Shown: piece by piece, positions 46,251 to 58,464 of the stretch | Layout: every line of letters begins with the position of its first letter | Numbering within the stretch: position 1 is the first letter of the stretch | Assembly (NCBI RefSeq): GCF_032362555.1 | Contig: NC_083506.1 | Span: 8,541,501 to 8,605,500, forward strand | Direction of reading: 5' to 3' | Length of the DNA stretch: 64,000 bases | Source: Amyelois transitella | Lineage: Eukaryota > Arthropoda > Insecta > Lepidoptera > Pyralidae | The notes under the pieces: model-generated | Databases searched by the model: none | Told to the model about the DNA's origin: nothing | Seen by the model: only the letters and a program-made list of their open reading frames with translations | Program-made: the position numbers and the translations under genes

Positions 46251-49200
46251 TTATATTTTCTCATCCTTCCTATCATTACAGCTTTCTGTGTCATTGTATG
46301 CTGGATTATCCACTCCGGAGTCGCTACCGCCATCTATGCTATCGGTTGCGCATTTTATCTTTTGGTGGGTTACTTGTGCTACATTGGTGCTAGTATCAAC
46401 TGTGTCCACTTCGGCGACATCTAGTGGCAGATTCGTTCTATCTGCATCTTTACATGCTTCACGACACTCTACGTCTAGTTCCGGTTTCTTCTTACAGGTG
46501 TCATTGTCGTCGCTTGAGGCTCTTTTACGGAGATAAAATTTATTGAATAAGAAGTAAATGCATCCCGTGATAAAGGTTGCCCCAGCGAAGATTTGATACG
46601 TTGGCCTGTCTCCGAAAAATTTCATTAGGTACCCACCAATCAGACTTCCAGACCCTTTTCCTGAAAGTAAAGAGATTCGTGTTAATTAGATTATCACGGC
46701 TCGGCAGGCATCCCAATAAGATTTGGAAAAAAAAAGTAGAACTAATAATTCTAATCCCTAATAATACGACGAGCCGAATCCGGGCTTCTATAAGTATGAA
46801 AAGGTTCTTTGAATAAAATCTTTTCGGTCGATTGATTATTTTCGGTCTATACTAAGACTGACCATTTAAGGAGAGTAAAAATAATTTCTTTAACTTTTTT
46901 TTAGTGTTTTAATGGAAACCTACACAGTTTCATCGTCTAAACATGCTGTGAAAAGTTCCTTAATAATTTAGTTAATAGCCGAAAATGGCGAGCTATTTCA
47001 TACTGCATGAAATCATCTTAAAGCGGTGAATATATTCTTGGTAATAAAAGGGCAACTAATGATAACGCACCAACTCCATAGTAAAGTCCGCCTAGAAGCC
47101 CTTGTACCGAGGTGTCAGTGGTGGTAGAAGAGAGCTGTGCGGCGTACGTGACGGCCGCCGTGAACGACAGCGAGGACGTCACCGACTCCAGCGCCTCGAA
47201 GATCAGGCACAGCCACGGCGTGTAGATCAGGGAATAACCTACATTACAATCAATCAATATATTAAACTATTCATGAAATATATTTTTTAACACTCTTCAT
47301 TACTAACATACATTTTCATAACTGTCGGACTAGCAGAGAACGTGCAGCTGCAACCGCTACTAAATTTTGATTTATATGTATGTTTCTTAGAGATTACTAT
47401 CGAAGAATTTTTGAAAATTCACACGTGTATAACAAGATTTTGCGCGGACAAAGATCGAGATAGTGGATATTTGCATTTGCAGTGGTTTTCGGTACTTTGG
47501 AAAGTTTCTTTCGGACCAATCATAAAATTCAAAAAAAGTGTCTTGTTAACTGCACGTTTAACTAGAGAAATAACTATGAACCAGATGGGTCGCGTTCTTT
47601 TGTTGACAGGCTTTATGGAGGTTAACCGTAAAAAAACTTTAAGTCCACTCACCGAGCAGCCTAATAGCGTAGAAGACAAATCCGATGAACAGCACATTGG
47701 CGTGTCCCAGCCTCCTGATGATGGGTCCAGATAACACCAGTAGCGGCAGGCCGGCGATGCCCCCCACAGTGATAGTGATTCCCATCAACCAGCGAGACGC
47801 GCCCATATCCTGCAGCAGCCAGAATAGCCAGCTCTCTATGAAGCCCCATGCGGTACCTGGAACATAAAAAGTAAGTGGTAACTACAATGATGTGTTGCTG
47901 ATATATATATAATACAAAAACGAGCCATATATCTTTGTACAAATCAAACTTTACTATTTTTATGATCTACAGAAAATGAAAATTAAGAAAATAATAGCAC
48001 GAAAATCACTTACCCATTACGAAACAAGCAATCAACAAAGCCACCATCTCAATATTCTTGAACACAGAGATGACGTCCCCCAAGAGATTTTGCGCAGGTT
48101 GCTTGAACTGCAAGTCGATGCTCAGCATCAGGAAACCGGATGCTACCTTCAGCACCGCGTACAGGTAGAACGCCGGCCTGAAATATGTATACCCTTGGCC
48201 GTTTAGAGAGGTTAAACTTTATTGACTTTAATGGAGGTGGAAGTGTTCGATTCAATTGTTTCCAACTTGCCCAATTTTATAAGTTCTAAAGTAAACATAT
48301 TATGGAATTAAACATGCATGAAATATTTATTAAATTAACTTAAAAGTCTGCATTTTGAGAAGCAAAATTGCGCATCCACGACTCATCTCTTTCTGCAACG
48401 TGTGAAAGCATCTTCTCCCAATTGGCTACAAGAATGAACCACAATATTTTAGGTGTGGCCAAATCCTATCGATCAATTTAAAACTCATAATAGCTTCTCA
48501 TATAATTTGACGGCCTCTGTGGCGCAGCGGTAGTACGCTTGCCTGTGACACCGGGGGTCCCGGGTTCGAATCCCGGCCAGGGCATGATGAGAAAAGAACT
48601 TTTTCTGGTTGGCCTGGGTCTTGGATGTTTATCTATATAAGTATTTATTATAAAATATAGTATCGTTGAGTTAGTATCTCGTAACACAAGTGTCGAACTT
48701 ACTTCGAGGCTAACTCAATCTGTGTAATTTGTCCCGTATATATTTATTTATTTATTATTTATTTATTTATATAAGTATAACAGTTACTCTTGAGTAAATA
48801 AATTTAACGGAAGATATTATTACGTAGTCACCTTCATAAAGTAACGATTCTATGCCTCGGATGTATTTACAATCTACTAAACATCACTTCCCTTTCACAT
48901 GACAAACGTTGTGGCAGAGGTCACAGCGAGCCTCATAGTTTATTATGTAATGGGTACCTACATACAATTAGTCTTCTAAAAAGATCAATTCCGAATAGAA
49001 ACTATTATAAAGTTAAAGAATACTACTTACAATGACACAATGGGTCATTTTTGAACTTTAGAAAATATTTAAATTATATGTTTGTTGAATTAAATCGTCT
49101 TTGAATTACATAACTCTGTCATTTTCGAAATCTATTAGAGGAACATTGAACCGACGACGCTCATTGATACCTATTATTAACATAACCGGTACTTTACTAG

Positions 49201-52200
49201 TTATGCAAATATATGGTGCAGTTTTCACTTCACATAGAAATGCAGTCTGAATGCTTCTTAGACTGTTGCAATAATCTTACACACTATTTAACAACCTCGT
49301 TATCAATCATTCTTATCATTACAAGTTGTTTGTTGAATTATCTTGGTCAAGTTAATTAATTAAAGGTTACTTTACGATTGCATAATAAAGGTACTACACA
49401 TTGTTTGAAAATGTAACAATGCAATCAAGGCTTGTTATCATTCATTACAGCCTGACGGATCTATGGATGAATAAAGAATTTTATAACTATAAATTACACG
49501 CGGTCTTGCCTAATATAATAAACAATAATTATTTTTTATAAGAGAGGACAAGAGTCATAATATGCCTGCTGTTCTCTTAAAGGAGCAATTACCTAAAGTC
49601 TGTATATCCTTTTCCCCTGCTAGCGTAGTCAATGAGCAATCCGGAGAGCGGCGAGGAGATCATCCCTCCGATGCTGCCGTACACCCTCTGGAGACCGTAG
49701 TCGGCCTTCTGTTCCCTCACGATGGCGATCACCGCGCCTTCGAACATGGCGAACGCGGTCCCGCTGATGATGCCGATAAACACGCGGACCTAAACAATCA
49801 CATTTCATATTTAGGTAAAACTAACTACTGCTATTAAATTAGATATATTTAACACGCTTCTTTTTAAAAAAAGGTCATACATACAATTAAGACGTCTGCG
49901 GAGTAGACAGACCCAACAGTCTTGAAAGCCACGCTCAGCTGTATGGCTAAATGATTCAAATTAATGACAGTTTCCTAGCCCGTAGCCTACAAGAAAAATC
50001 CCAAGCTTATAAGTCTTTCCCTAAGTGTGGTCCTATTCTACACGGCAAAACGAAAGTTCATCGTTAACATTGCACCTATGTTCTCTCTTGGCCTCGCCGC
50101 TTATAATGATAGGACACCTATATTAAAATTTTTGTGTCTCTGCTAGATCAAATCAGAAATAAGATAAACTGTAAAAGCACCAAAGCCACCTATGTACAAA
50201 GTCCGGTAGATTACTCGTAAAAATGCGTGAAACACACGTCGAATGGGGCAGAATAGTTTCAAAATGGCAAACAAATACCGGTAAGCAAATCGTACGTCAT
50301 CCAAGTTCATATAAGTTGCAGAAGGCGGGATAAATTGCTTTTAACAGGTCCAGATGGAAATCTTTGGGAGAGATAACAATAATGTCTCTTTTTTTACGAA
50401 TACAATAATAGGTACCTATACAAGAAGATATCAACAACACAATATTCGTATATTTAAAAATAATAATTACTGTTATGTAAACATCGTCGCCATAATTAGG
50501 TATTTTCCTACCTACTATAATACGAGTAATACCTATATTTAGTTGAACCGGAATAAAAAAACTTTTGTACCGGTTTCACTGGCGATATTTTTGGAGCTGC
50601 TATTAGGTAAAGTACTAAAAAACATATTATGTAATGAAGTATACGGACACAGGTCCTTAACTACTATGAAGTATGTGTAAAACAATTTTGTATCAATATA
50701 AAATTTTAAGTACTAAGATTAAGCTCACGTCCGTGCCACATGTGGGACAAGGCTGAGGCAGAGCTCGGGCGATTGATTGCGAAACAAACAATCGTATGTA
50801 AAGTGATAAACTGAGCTCGCATTACCCACGTGGATATTGGATACTTATTCGTTTTCTAGAAACTGCCTCTTATTTAGTTTGTTACAATGTACCAGAACTA
50901 CATCTTATCCCCAGCAGGCAGAAAAAAATACCTAGTTGGACTGATCCTGTCATGGTTCTCTATATCTTAATAAATATAGAAAGCAATTTCATGTACAAAG
51001 ACCTGAATTTTAGTCATAAGTTAATTTAATAGCTCGTTGAAGTCTTTTGAATTAAAAAAAATTGTCTATTGTCAGACGATGGTTATTGCATTTTAATTGG
51101 GTTTTCATAATTGGTAAAAAAAGGTTTTATTTTTAATGCCAGCAATATGAAAAACATCCATAAACACTTCCACGCGTAATCGTTAATAATAATTATATTA
51201 TATATAAGTTTTGAACTTAAAGTACTAGTTTTGAAAGAACGTATCATATATTTCCGCGTTCAATAGGCAGTTGCCTATCGTAGTGTAAAAGTTATTTATT
51301 TTGCGGTTACAATGCGTTATCACAAAGTCACGTTGCGGCTTAGTAATTCTTCTCGTTTTGATAATTAATATAGATGTCAATTTTTGTATTTTTACAATGA
51401 CAGACATAGATCACTGGTAAAAAAATTGTAATCTGTTTAAATGTAGAACACATCATACACCTAGATTAGTCTTACTTTCTTAATCACAGCTTCATCCTTC
51501 TTATTTTCCTATAAATAAATATGTCCAAAAAAATCTTATTCAGCGTAATTGATATAAAGACATGATAAAGAATATACGGTTTGATATAAAAGTAGGAACA
51601 CGCATATTGAGTCCTCCTTGGCGAGCTAAATGAAAACACACTTTCATTACTAAGAAATTTCTTCTGTATATGGAAATGGGGTCTATTTATCGGTCAGTGT
51701 AATGGCATTCTCGCGTATACATCTAGAAAACAAATAGAAAAACTGGGGCTTACTGCGTGATCGAAACAGCAGACGGCACGACGTGGAATTGGGAGCAGGC
51801 AAGGACAGAAAGCAATGAGGCGATAGAAAAAGTACTTTTAATCCGCAGCCTTGATACACCAGCGTCAGAATTAATACAAATAGAAGTAGGTTGCGAAAAC
51901 ATTGAAAATGCTTGTAAGATGCTTCAAGAGCTTCTTTTGACTATCGTCACTTAGTATTTTAATTAAGGCGTCAACTGATTTATATTTGTTTATGTTAGAG
52001 ATCCTTTTTAATATTTAGCTAAATTGAGACAAATCATTGAATGTGCGAGTAAAATGAAACATATTTAAAATAAACTTGCTTAAGGTGAATAGAGCAAATA
52101 TTTTATACGCTTAACTTATTATTGACAGAGAACAACAATGGGCGCTGGGCCGTTCCATTTCCAGTTCGCTATTACCCAGTTAGCTGAGATCAATCTTCCC

Positions 52201-55200
52201 ATCAAGTGTTCCGGTGTTCAATATGCATGCGTTTACGTTAGCGTTCCACGTGCTCTTTGAACCGGCTTGCACGGGATCCATTGTAAGTATATATACACTA
52301 TTTAGCATATTCTTCGAAGAAAATATAATTATGTAGATTTACTTCCGCATGTTTGCATGCGCCTAGCGCTTCTGAGCTACTGCTCAGGCACATAAGTAAC
52401 CATGTAGTAACATGGTTACTTATCAAAAATACTTACAGCAAGATATGACCAAAAAGTAAACACAGGGTCTATTTCGATATGTTGTTCTGTGTTTTCACAC
52501 AAAGTTTTCCTCGAGATCGTTGCAATACATGCGGCAGAGCACTCGTCCAGCTGCCTCGAAGTTGTTCGCAAAGTAATTCCTTCCGCGTCTTGTAACTAAA
52601 AGAAAAAATAATAGCATAAAATTAGTAAAAAAGCATAATAGATCTCGTTGTTTGTTACTCGCAGGCCGGACAGACGCAGATGTAAGCGAGTTTATGGGTC
52701 CAAAGGTTTAGGTTATTTTTAGTTTCGAAGGTTTTTGCTGGGTTATTACAAATAGAGATTAATATATTCTTTTGATTATTTATTACTTCGCTAAAATTGA
52801 ACTTTGCCGTAAAATATCGCCTCACCTGCAAGTAATCAACGCAAGAAACTTGATCATCTTTCCCGAACTCTGTAGAACTATCCGCAGCGACGCCATTCAC
52901 CCAAAACTCTTTAACGGTATTCTGTTCATTTTGTGCTTCGTAGGAAACCCAAAGGTGATATTGCGTATCATTACTTTCTACTGTCATTTGTGTAATTGTG
53001 TCCACGTTTCCCAAAGAACAAGTGTTGTTCATAGGGTCACATTGTAACTGATATAATTTAGGAACTGGAAAGAAAAGTCTATCATCATCGATTCTTGTTA
53101 CAGTGGTGTTGATATACGGGTCGTTCTCCATGTTTCGTGTGGCGTGGTCTTTGTTAGGCGGCGTTGGACGAGGGACCATGGAGGAAACCGAATGCCGGTA
53201 CAGCAGCTGCTCGGTGCCTTGTCGTGATTCAAGTCGCACTTCGTAAAAATTATTATTGACGACAGCTTCTTTTTCTTTACTCGATAAGCCAAAGGGTAAC
53301 TTGCAAACAAATCCACATATCGGTATTCTAGGAATAAAAAAAAATTAAACGATAAGCCCATTGTGAACTTCTAATAGGTATACCTAACTATTTTCTTGCA
53401 AGGTAACATTCGTGCCATAAGTCTAAATATATAGGCAACCGCAATTAAACTTCAACTATAGTCTGTGGTTTTGGTGCAATTTTCTTATAATTGCCATTGG
53501 AAGGATTTTTTGTATCATTTATGAAAACAAAACGTTCAAATTCTCACTTACTGCACGTCAACGTCATAAGAATAGAGGTGTTTAGGCTTGCAGCCGTGGT
53601 CGTGCCGCGGCTCGAGCAGCAGGCCGGCCGGGCCGCAAGCCGCGAGCGCCTCCACGGCCGGCGGGAACGTGATCTTGACTCGCCCGACTGGCACCAGCAA
53701 CAGCAACAACGCAGAGAGACCGCCCAGCGTCGACGATAGCGCCAGGAGTAACTACATGTTAACAAAGACTTCGGTTTAATTTCCTCGTTTGATACTATTA
53801 AAGTATCTTTAAATCGATGTGTACTCGCATTTATTTTGATCACTTAGTAGCTTCAAAAGTTATAGTTAAAACCTATAAAGTATACATTCCTACGTTAATA
53901 AAAGAAACATAAATAGTGAACTGCATAGGTGTATAGGTATCTAATGATAAGCTAAAAAGAGACGTTTACAATCAAATATAGACAAAACTGAACTGATTGT
54001 CATTACCGGTCCTTACTAAATTGAATAATCACAATTAAAATGTCATCCAAGAATAGAATATTGATGTGCAAATGCGACCACCATGCGACGATCGTAAATT
54101 GATGAATGCGATCAAGGTAGAGGAAATAAAAGGTAGGTATTGTCATAATAGTCAATAAGTGTCGCGTGTTCTAGATTATTACTCTAGAACACAATAAGCA
54201 TACTTATTAAAAGATGAATTCTATGAAGCAAACTCGACAATCTGTCTTTGATGTAAGTAAGTAGAGTCTTTTAAAAAGCAAAAATAGAGATGTTTTCATG
54301 ATTATGTTCGAAATGATTTTGGCCAGTTAGGAGATTATTTAGTGCATCATAGCTGCTGGTCAAAAAATATTTTACAAATACAAACTACTTACTTGCAAAA
54401 ATACTAACTACCTAATTATAAATTCAACAGTGCATTGTCTTAACGGCCTACTTTCTCTATAAAGTGTGAACCGTGATGTACTGAATAGTGACAACGTCCC
54501 GCAATGATTTTTGTAAAATACTAAATATACTACGGTTGGAAAAAAATAAATAGGAAGACCTGATAGAAACATGACAAAAAAAACTCAATTGGTATTTTTC
54601 GAAACATGGTATTGAATAATAATGTTATTTGAAAAACTTTAAAAATTTTTCGACTTCAGGTAGGTAAGAACTTAGTAGGTATTTGCAAATTTGTTGACCA
54701 CAACACAAGAAAAATAAAAACCATCTTCATAGTAATTTTGTCGTCTTCGTAAGTGGAAAGAGCATGGTTAAACAAACATTTAGTTACCTAAATGTGACCT
54801 GCGCATACTACTGCGCCGTTCTTTTAGTTATAGGTAGTACTGTGCCGTAAGAACGTCTACGGTTAACATTCAAACTAACATATGCAACTCATCGAACAGT
54901 CATTGATATAACCCCAATGATGCTTCGAGCCCAGGTATTTTGGTGAGGCTACACTTAAAAGTTATCTTAATGATACTTCTCTCAATCTAACTTATAAAAT
55001 ACCTAAATTATGTATACGTTAATTACGACATTATTCCAAAAATAGAGGTGCTATTTTGCCGCAATTAAATAGTGGTTGATATGGCATGGCATGTCTGTAA
55101 AGGAGCGTCGTTGTTTCCGGCGGCCGGTTGACGCACGCGCAGTTAGTACATGCCCTATAGACGCACTTACAATGGCTCGAGTACAATGCAAGGTAAAGGT

Positions 55201-57974
55201 TATTGTAACCAGAATTTATCGTTGTTGTCAGATTGGCTGTAATATACTTGGCTAATGCCTGAGCTCTTGATTAAGTTGCACCGAAACCTTTGCTAAACCA
55301 ACTATTATGAAAACGTTTTTTTTACTTTGACTGGTACCTAGTTTCTCGTTGATTGATTATACTATATTAATAGCCAAGTGTTGGTACTCACTCTAAAATT
55401 GCCAACTTTGTCCGCCAACATGCCGGCGAGCGGCGGCATGACGATGGAGACAACAGGAGTGACAGCCGACATGATAGCCGCTTCCTCCACGTTGATCCCC
55501 AACTCGCGCATATGTATAGTCAAGTACGGATACAGAACAAACAATGCTGAAAATAACAAGAGGTTACAACGTTTTTCGGAATGAGATAAGTTTGTATTGT
55601 AGGTATTTCCGTGAAATGAATTCATAAATGACGGGGACAACACAACTCATCCAGTGTTGTGCCCGTCAATTTTTCCAAGTACCCATGTAAAAATAAGCAG
55701 AAATTTATCTGCGCTGGTTGCAACTACAGAAACTGCACTGCAGACCAATGAACTGGCGGCAACGTGCTTTAGGGAAGTCGTTATTCAGTGTGCCAAATTA
55801 ATTTCGATTTTTTTTTTCTAAATTTAAAGAAAAAAAAATTTCTAAAGTCCTTATATTAAGTTTTATAATAGGTACCTATACTTACTGGAGGCATGTACAA
55901 AAAACAATATCTTCAGCGGTATTAATTTTTTTTGCCTCAAGTCATCAGTAATTCGCCTGCAGAAAGAATGTAAAAACTGCATGTTTGGTTCACTTATGTC
56001 CTGATGTATATATTTTAAAACAGGCCAATTTCGAGCTCGAGGGCAGCCTCGTGGGTGACGTCCTATGTGGGAAAATACTTAGTCAGTCTGCCTCCCTCAT
56101 AAACAATCTTCTGATGACGTGCTTGATTCATGGAAGATATATTTCTGATTTCTGCAACAAATTTATAAATTTTTGCGTCTTCAAAGCTCTAAAACTTCCA
56201 TCAACACCTCGACCCCAGATAAATAAGTAAACCCAATGACAGAAGGGCTAAGCATTTAACTCGAGACTTGGGAAGACACTACCTGTTACTTGTAAATGTG
56301 TTAACGATTCTTTCATTCAAAGAGGATCTCGAATATATCTACCAAAAAGGCATCATCATCTAAGTTTGCATCGGTTTTATCCTTAGCAGTGATGCTTTAG
56401 AGAATGGAATCCATTAGGTACTTAACCTAAGTGAGCTGGTTTTTACAAAGAGTGCACCTACTCTTAGGTAACTCCGCAACTCAAAGGCAAGACGAGAACC
56501 AACCCCAAGATTTATTTACTCTTCACTGAGGTAGGTACTTTTAACTTATCTAAGTATTTCTCTTAAGTCGCTTCTAACGACATCCACGAATAAATTTGGA
56601 TTGGGATATAAGAACCTAGAATTTGTAAAAGTGAAGGGTATTTATGCTTCAAGATCTTGATTTGGTTCCATCTTTAATTATAATTCTACGCTAAGTCGCG
56701 ACCATGGAACGTAGACCTTCAACTTTTAAGATATCCACATCTTGCGACCAAAAGCTGCATTCCATAACCGAACATAAAATAGGATCTGTGTAGAATCGGT
56801 TCTGAAATAGATTGATACGTTCATACATACATACATAAAATCACGCCTCTTTCCCGGAGGGGTAAGCAGAGACCACCTCTTTCCACTTGCCACGATCTCT
56901 GCATATTTCCTTCGCTTCATCCACATTCATAACTCTCTTCATGCAAGCTCGGCGGTTTCGGGTACTTTTGACCTGACCCTTTACCAGGACGTCCTTAATT
57001 TGATCAAGATACGTTCGTCTAGGTCTTCCCACTCCGACCTTTCATAACATACGTTCAACGAGTTCAAACAATAGATGTTCACAATGGCCGTTTTATCAAA
57101 ATATAAGCAACGGACACATCGACGTGCCTTACAGGCTAATCCCAGCCGCATTGACTCAATTTTTAAAGTATAATCTAAAAGCATTTTAAGTAAAAAACTG
57201 CTTAGTACCTAACTACGTTTATATTGGTAATAGTAGGATTCTATAGGTAGGACCTACTATTATACAGTTCTATCAACAGACTTCTAAAGAGTCTATCATT
57301 CGTCATCACTTCACGATGTGTTTTTGTATATTTAAGAAATAAATTAATCTGAGGAGCTACATAAATTAAAACATAAGTACTCATGTAACTCATATTCACG
57401 CCTATTGAGCGAATTCGCCTGAAACTTTTTATTGTAAAAAGCCTAGGCAACATAAATGTTGTTCAGGTGTTAGTTTAACATAAGGTTACCTACCTAAGGT
57501 ATTTTACACATATTATCAACTGACCAATAAAACATGCTCGGACAACTGATAATTTCTGGATTTAAATATGTTTAAGTAGGTAGGCAGGTATCCAACAAGC
57601 AAGTTAAAACGATAGAAAAATGTTAATTAAAATTTCTTACCGCAAACGTAGTTAAAATTAAAAATCCCTTATCATGCACTTTTCTTGCGTGAAAAAATGC
57701 CAATATTTTTTGTCCAACAAAACCATATCAGCATCATTAAACAAACTGTTTTACATATTTGTATTCATAATCCTTTATATAATAAAAAGATACAACAGGA
57801 TCACACAAAACATAAAAGGAGCGTCTGATATGATGCAGGGAAGTGTTTGTACGCATGCGCGACCGCGAGTATGAAAGTTTTGCGCGACACTGGTTTGGGT
57901 AGTCAAAGCCAAGTCCAACACCACCACATTCGTATGTATATACGCGAGTGGATTTACAACACCACAACATTCAT
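46251..57974 (-). CDS. MFSD6: MFSD6-like major facilitator transporter, 11 exons
   Basis: Exons: 57974-57958 (start exon, tentative), 55956-55886, 55546-55392, 53751-53552, 53327-52826, 52595-52437, 49789-49593, 48177-48014, 47856-47653, 47238-47071, 46660-46251. All GT..AG, phases agree; 748 residues. It is an MFS membrane carrier of about 12 helices, substrate unknown. Family signatures: TIHMRELG (helix 1 loop), MPPLAGMLADK (MFS A-like motif), YGLQRVYGSIGG, GASRWLMGITITVGGIAGLP, FEALE and VTYAAQL. A large extracellular loop (about 100-345) holds several Cys and three glycosylation sequons. The C-tail (about 660-748) is acidic and cytoplasmic. The first exon gives only MNVVV plus two bases and is the least certain part; its intron is 2 kb. 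A poly(A) signal lies at 46106-46111 (minus strand AATAAA). Confidence 0.88.
48511..48773 (+). repeat. tRNA-derived SINE, best-preserved copy
   Basis: A box GGCGCAGCGGTAGTACGC, B box GGTTCGAATCCC (48563-48574), full body and a TTTA-repeat tail. It lies antisense in the intron between the 48177-48014 and 49789-49593 exons of the transporter. Confidence 0.93.
49895..50045 (-). repeat. Dispersed repeat fragment, reversed, intronic
   Basis: GTAGACAGACCCAACAGTCT, GCTCAGCTGTATGGCTAAAT and CCTAGCCCGTAGCCTAC mirror the repeat at 13786-13925. Confidence 0.55.
51757..51957 (+). other. Unexplained open frame inside transporter intron
   Basis: A 65-codon plus-strand frame (open back to about 51733) has balanced, protein-like composition: DGTTWNWEQARTESNEAIEK, then a Leu/Glu helix ending LLLTIVT. 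It lies antisense to the host gene between exons 52595-52437 and 49789-49593. I recognise no family. It may be a relic of an element-encoded protein. Confidence 0.2.
52392..52423. repeat. Perfect 14-bp hairpin beside a splice donor
   Basis: ATAAGTAACCATGT (52392-52405) and its complement (52410-52423) flank a 4-base loop. In transcript sense the stem starts 14 bases into the intron after the 52437 exon end. Confidence 0.85.
56818..57051 (-). repeat. RTE-type LINE 3' end with ORF C-terminus
   Basis: On the minus strand a 63-codon frame (57032-56841) ends GKWKEVVSAYPSGKEA then stop. It is followed within a few bases by TTTTATGTATGTATGTATG, a very short 3' UTR and tandem tail typical of RTE-clade retrotransposons. 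GRPRRTYLDQI and STRNRRACMKRVMNVDEA are motifs I know as highly repeated in lepidopteran genomes. It is in intron 1 of the transporter, same strand. Confidence 0.7.
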
Positions 57975-58464
57975 TTCGCGATACCACTCGCTCGACGCTG
58001 CCTGCACAGTGAAAGGCTTATGGTAGATAGTAACATTTAGATACCTAAGTAGAAAACGGACATGGTCAAAGACAGTTCAATAAATTTATTATTACTCAGG
58101 GCAACAAAATTTCAGAATGTTATTAATGCCAGCCCACTGAAGTAGTTTTTATCACCTAATTTTACTATGAATTATTTATTATCAGAGACGTCGGCGGCAA
58201 AAAGGTTAATCATTATCAAAATCATCTGTGGAAACCTGCACATTAAGGAAAATGGATGTGTTACTTATCATGATCCAATAATTTTAATATGGGTTTGGTA
58301 ACCATACGGTTGCCAAGTTCAGAAATTATGTAAATGAAAATGCTTGATGTAAACGCAATATTTTATTTAATCACACATTACTTCAAACTGTAAATTTTAA
58401 TATAGTGCGCAAGTAATTTTATTAATAAAACATCAGTCTCAAGTGTGTTTGGTTTCAACACGTA

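Noticed and set aside
47342..47734. 130-codon plus-strand frame
   Set aside because: It overlaps transporter exon 47856-47653 on the opposite strand and its intron; no domain or splice support.
39431..48600. tRNA genes at the TTCGAATC sites
   Set aside because: No cloverleaf acceptor stem closes, and the sequence continues into a shared SINE body; these are SINE heads.
57640..58050. CAAACGTAG donor-like site at 57636 as transporter first exon
   Set aside because: The only frame with the right phase has stops immediately upstream and no ATG.
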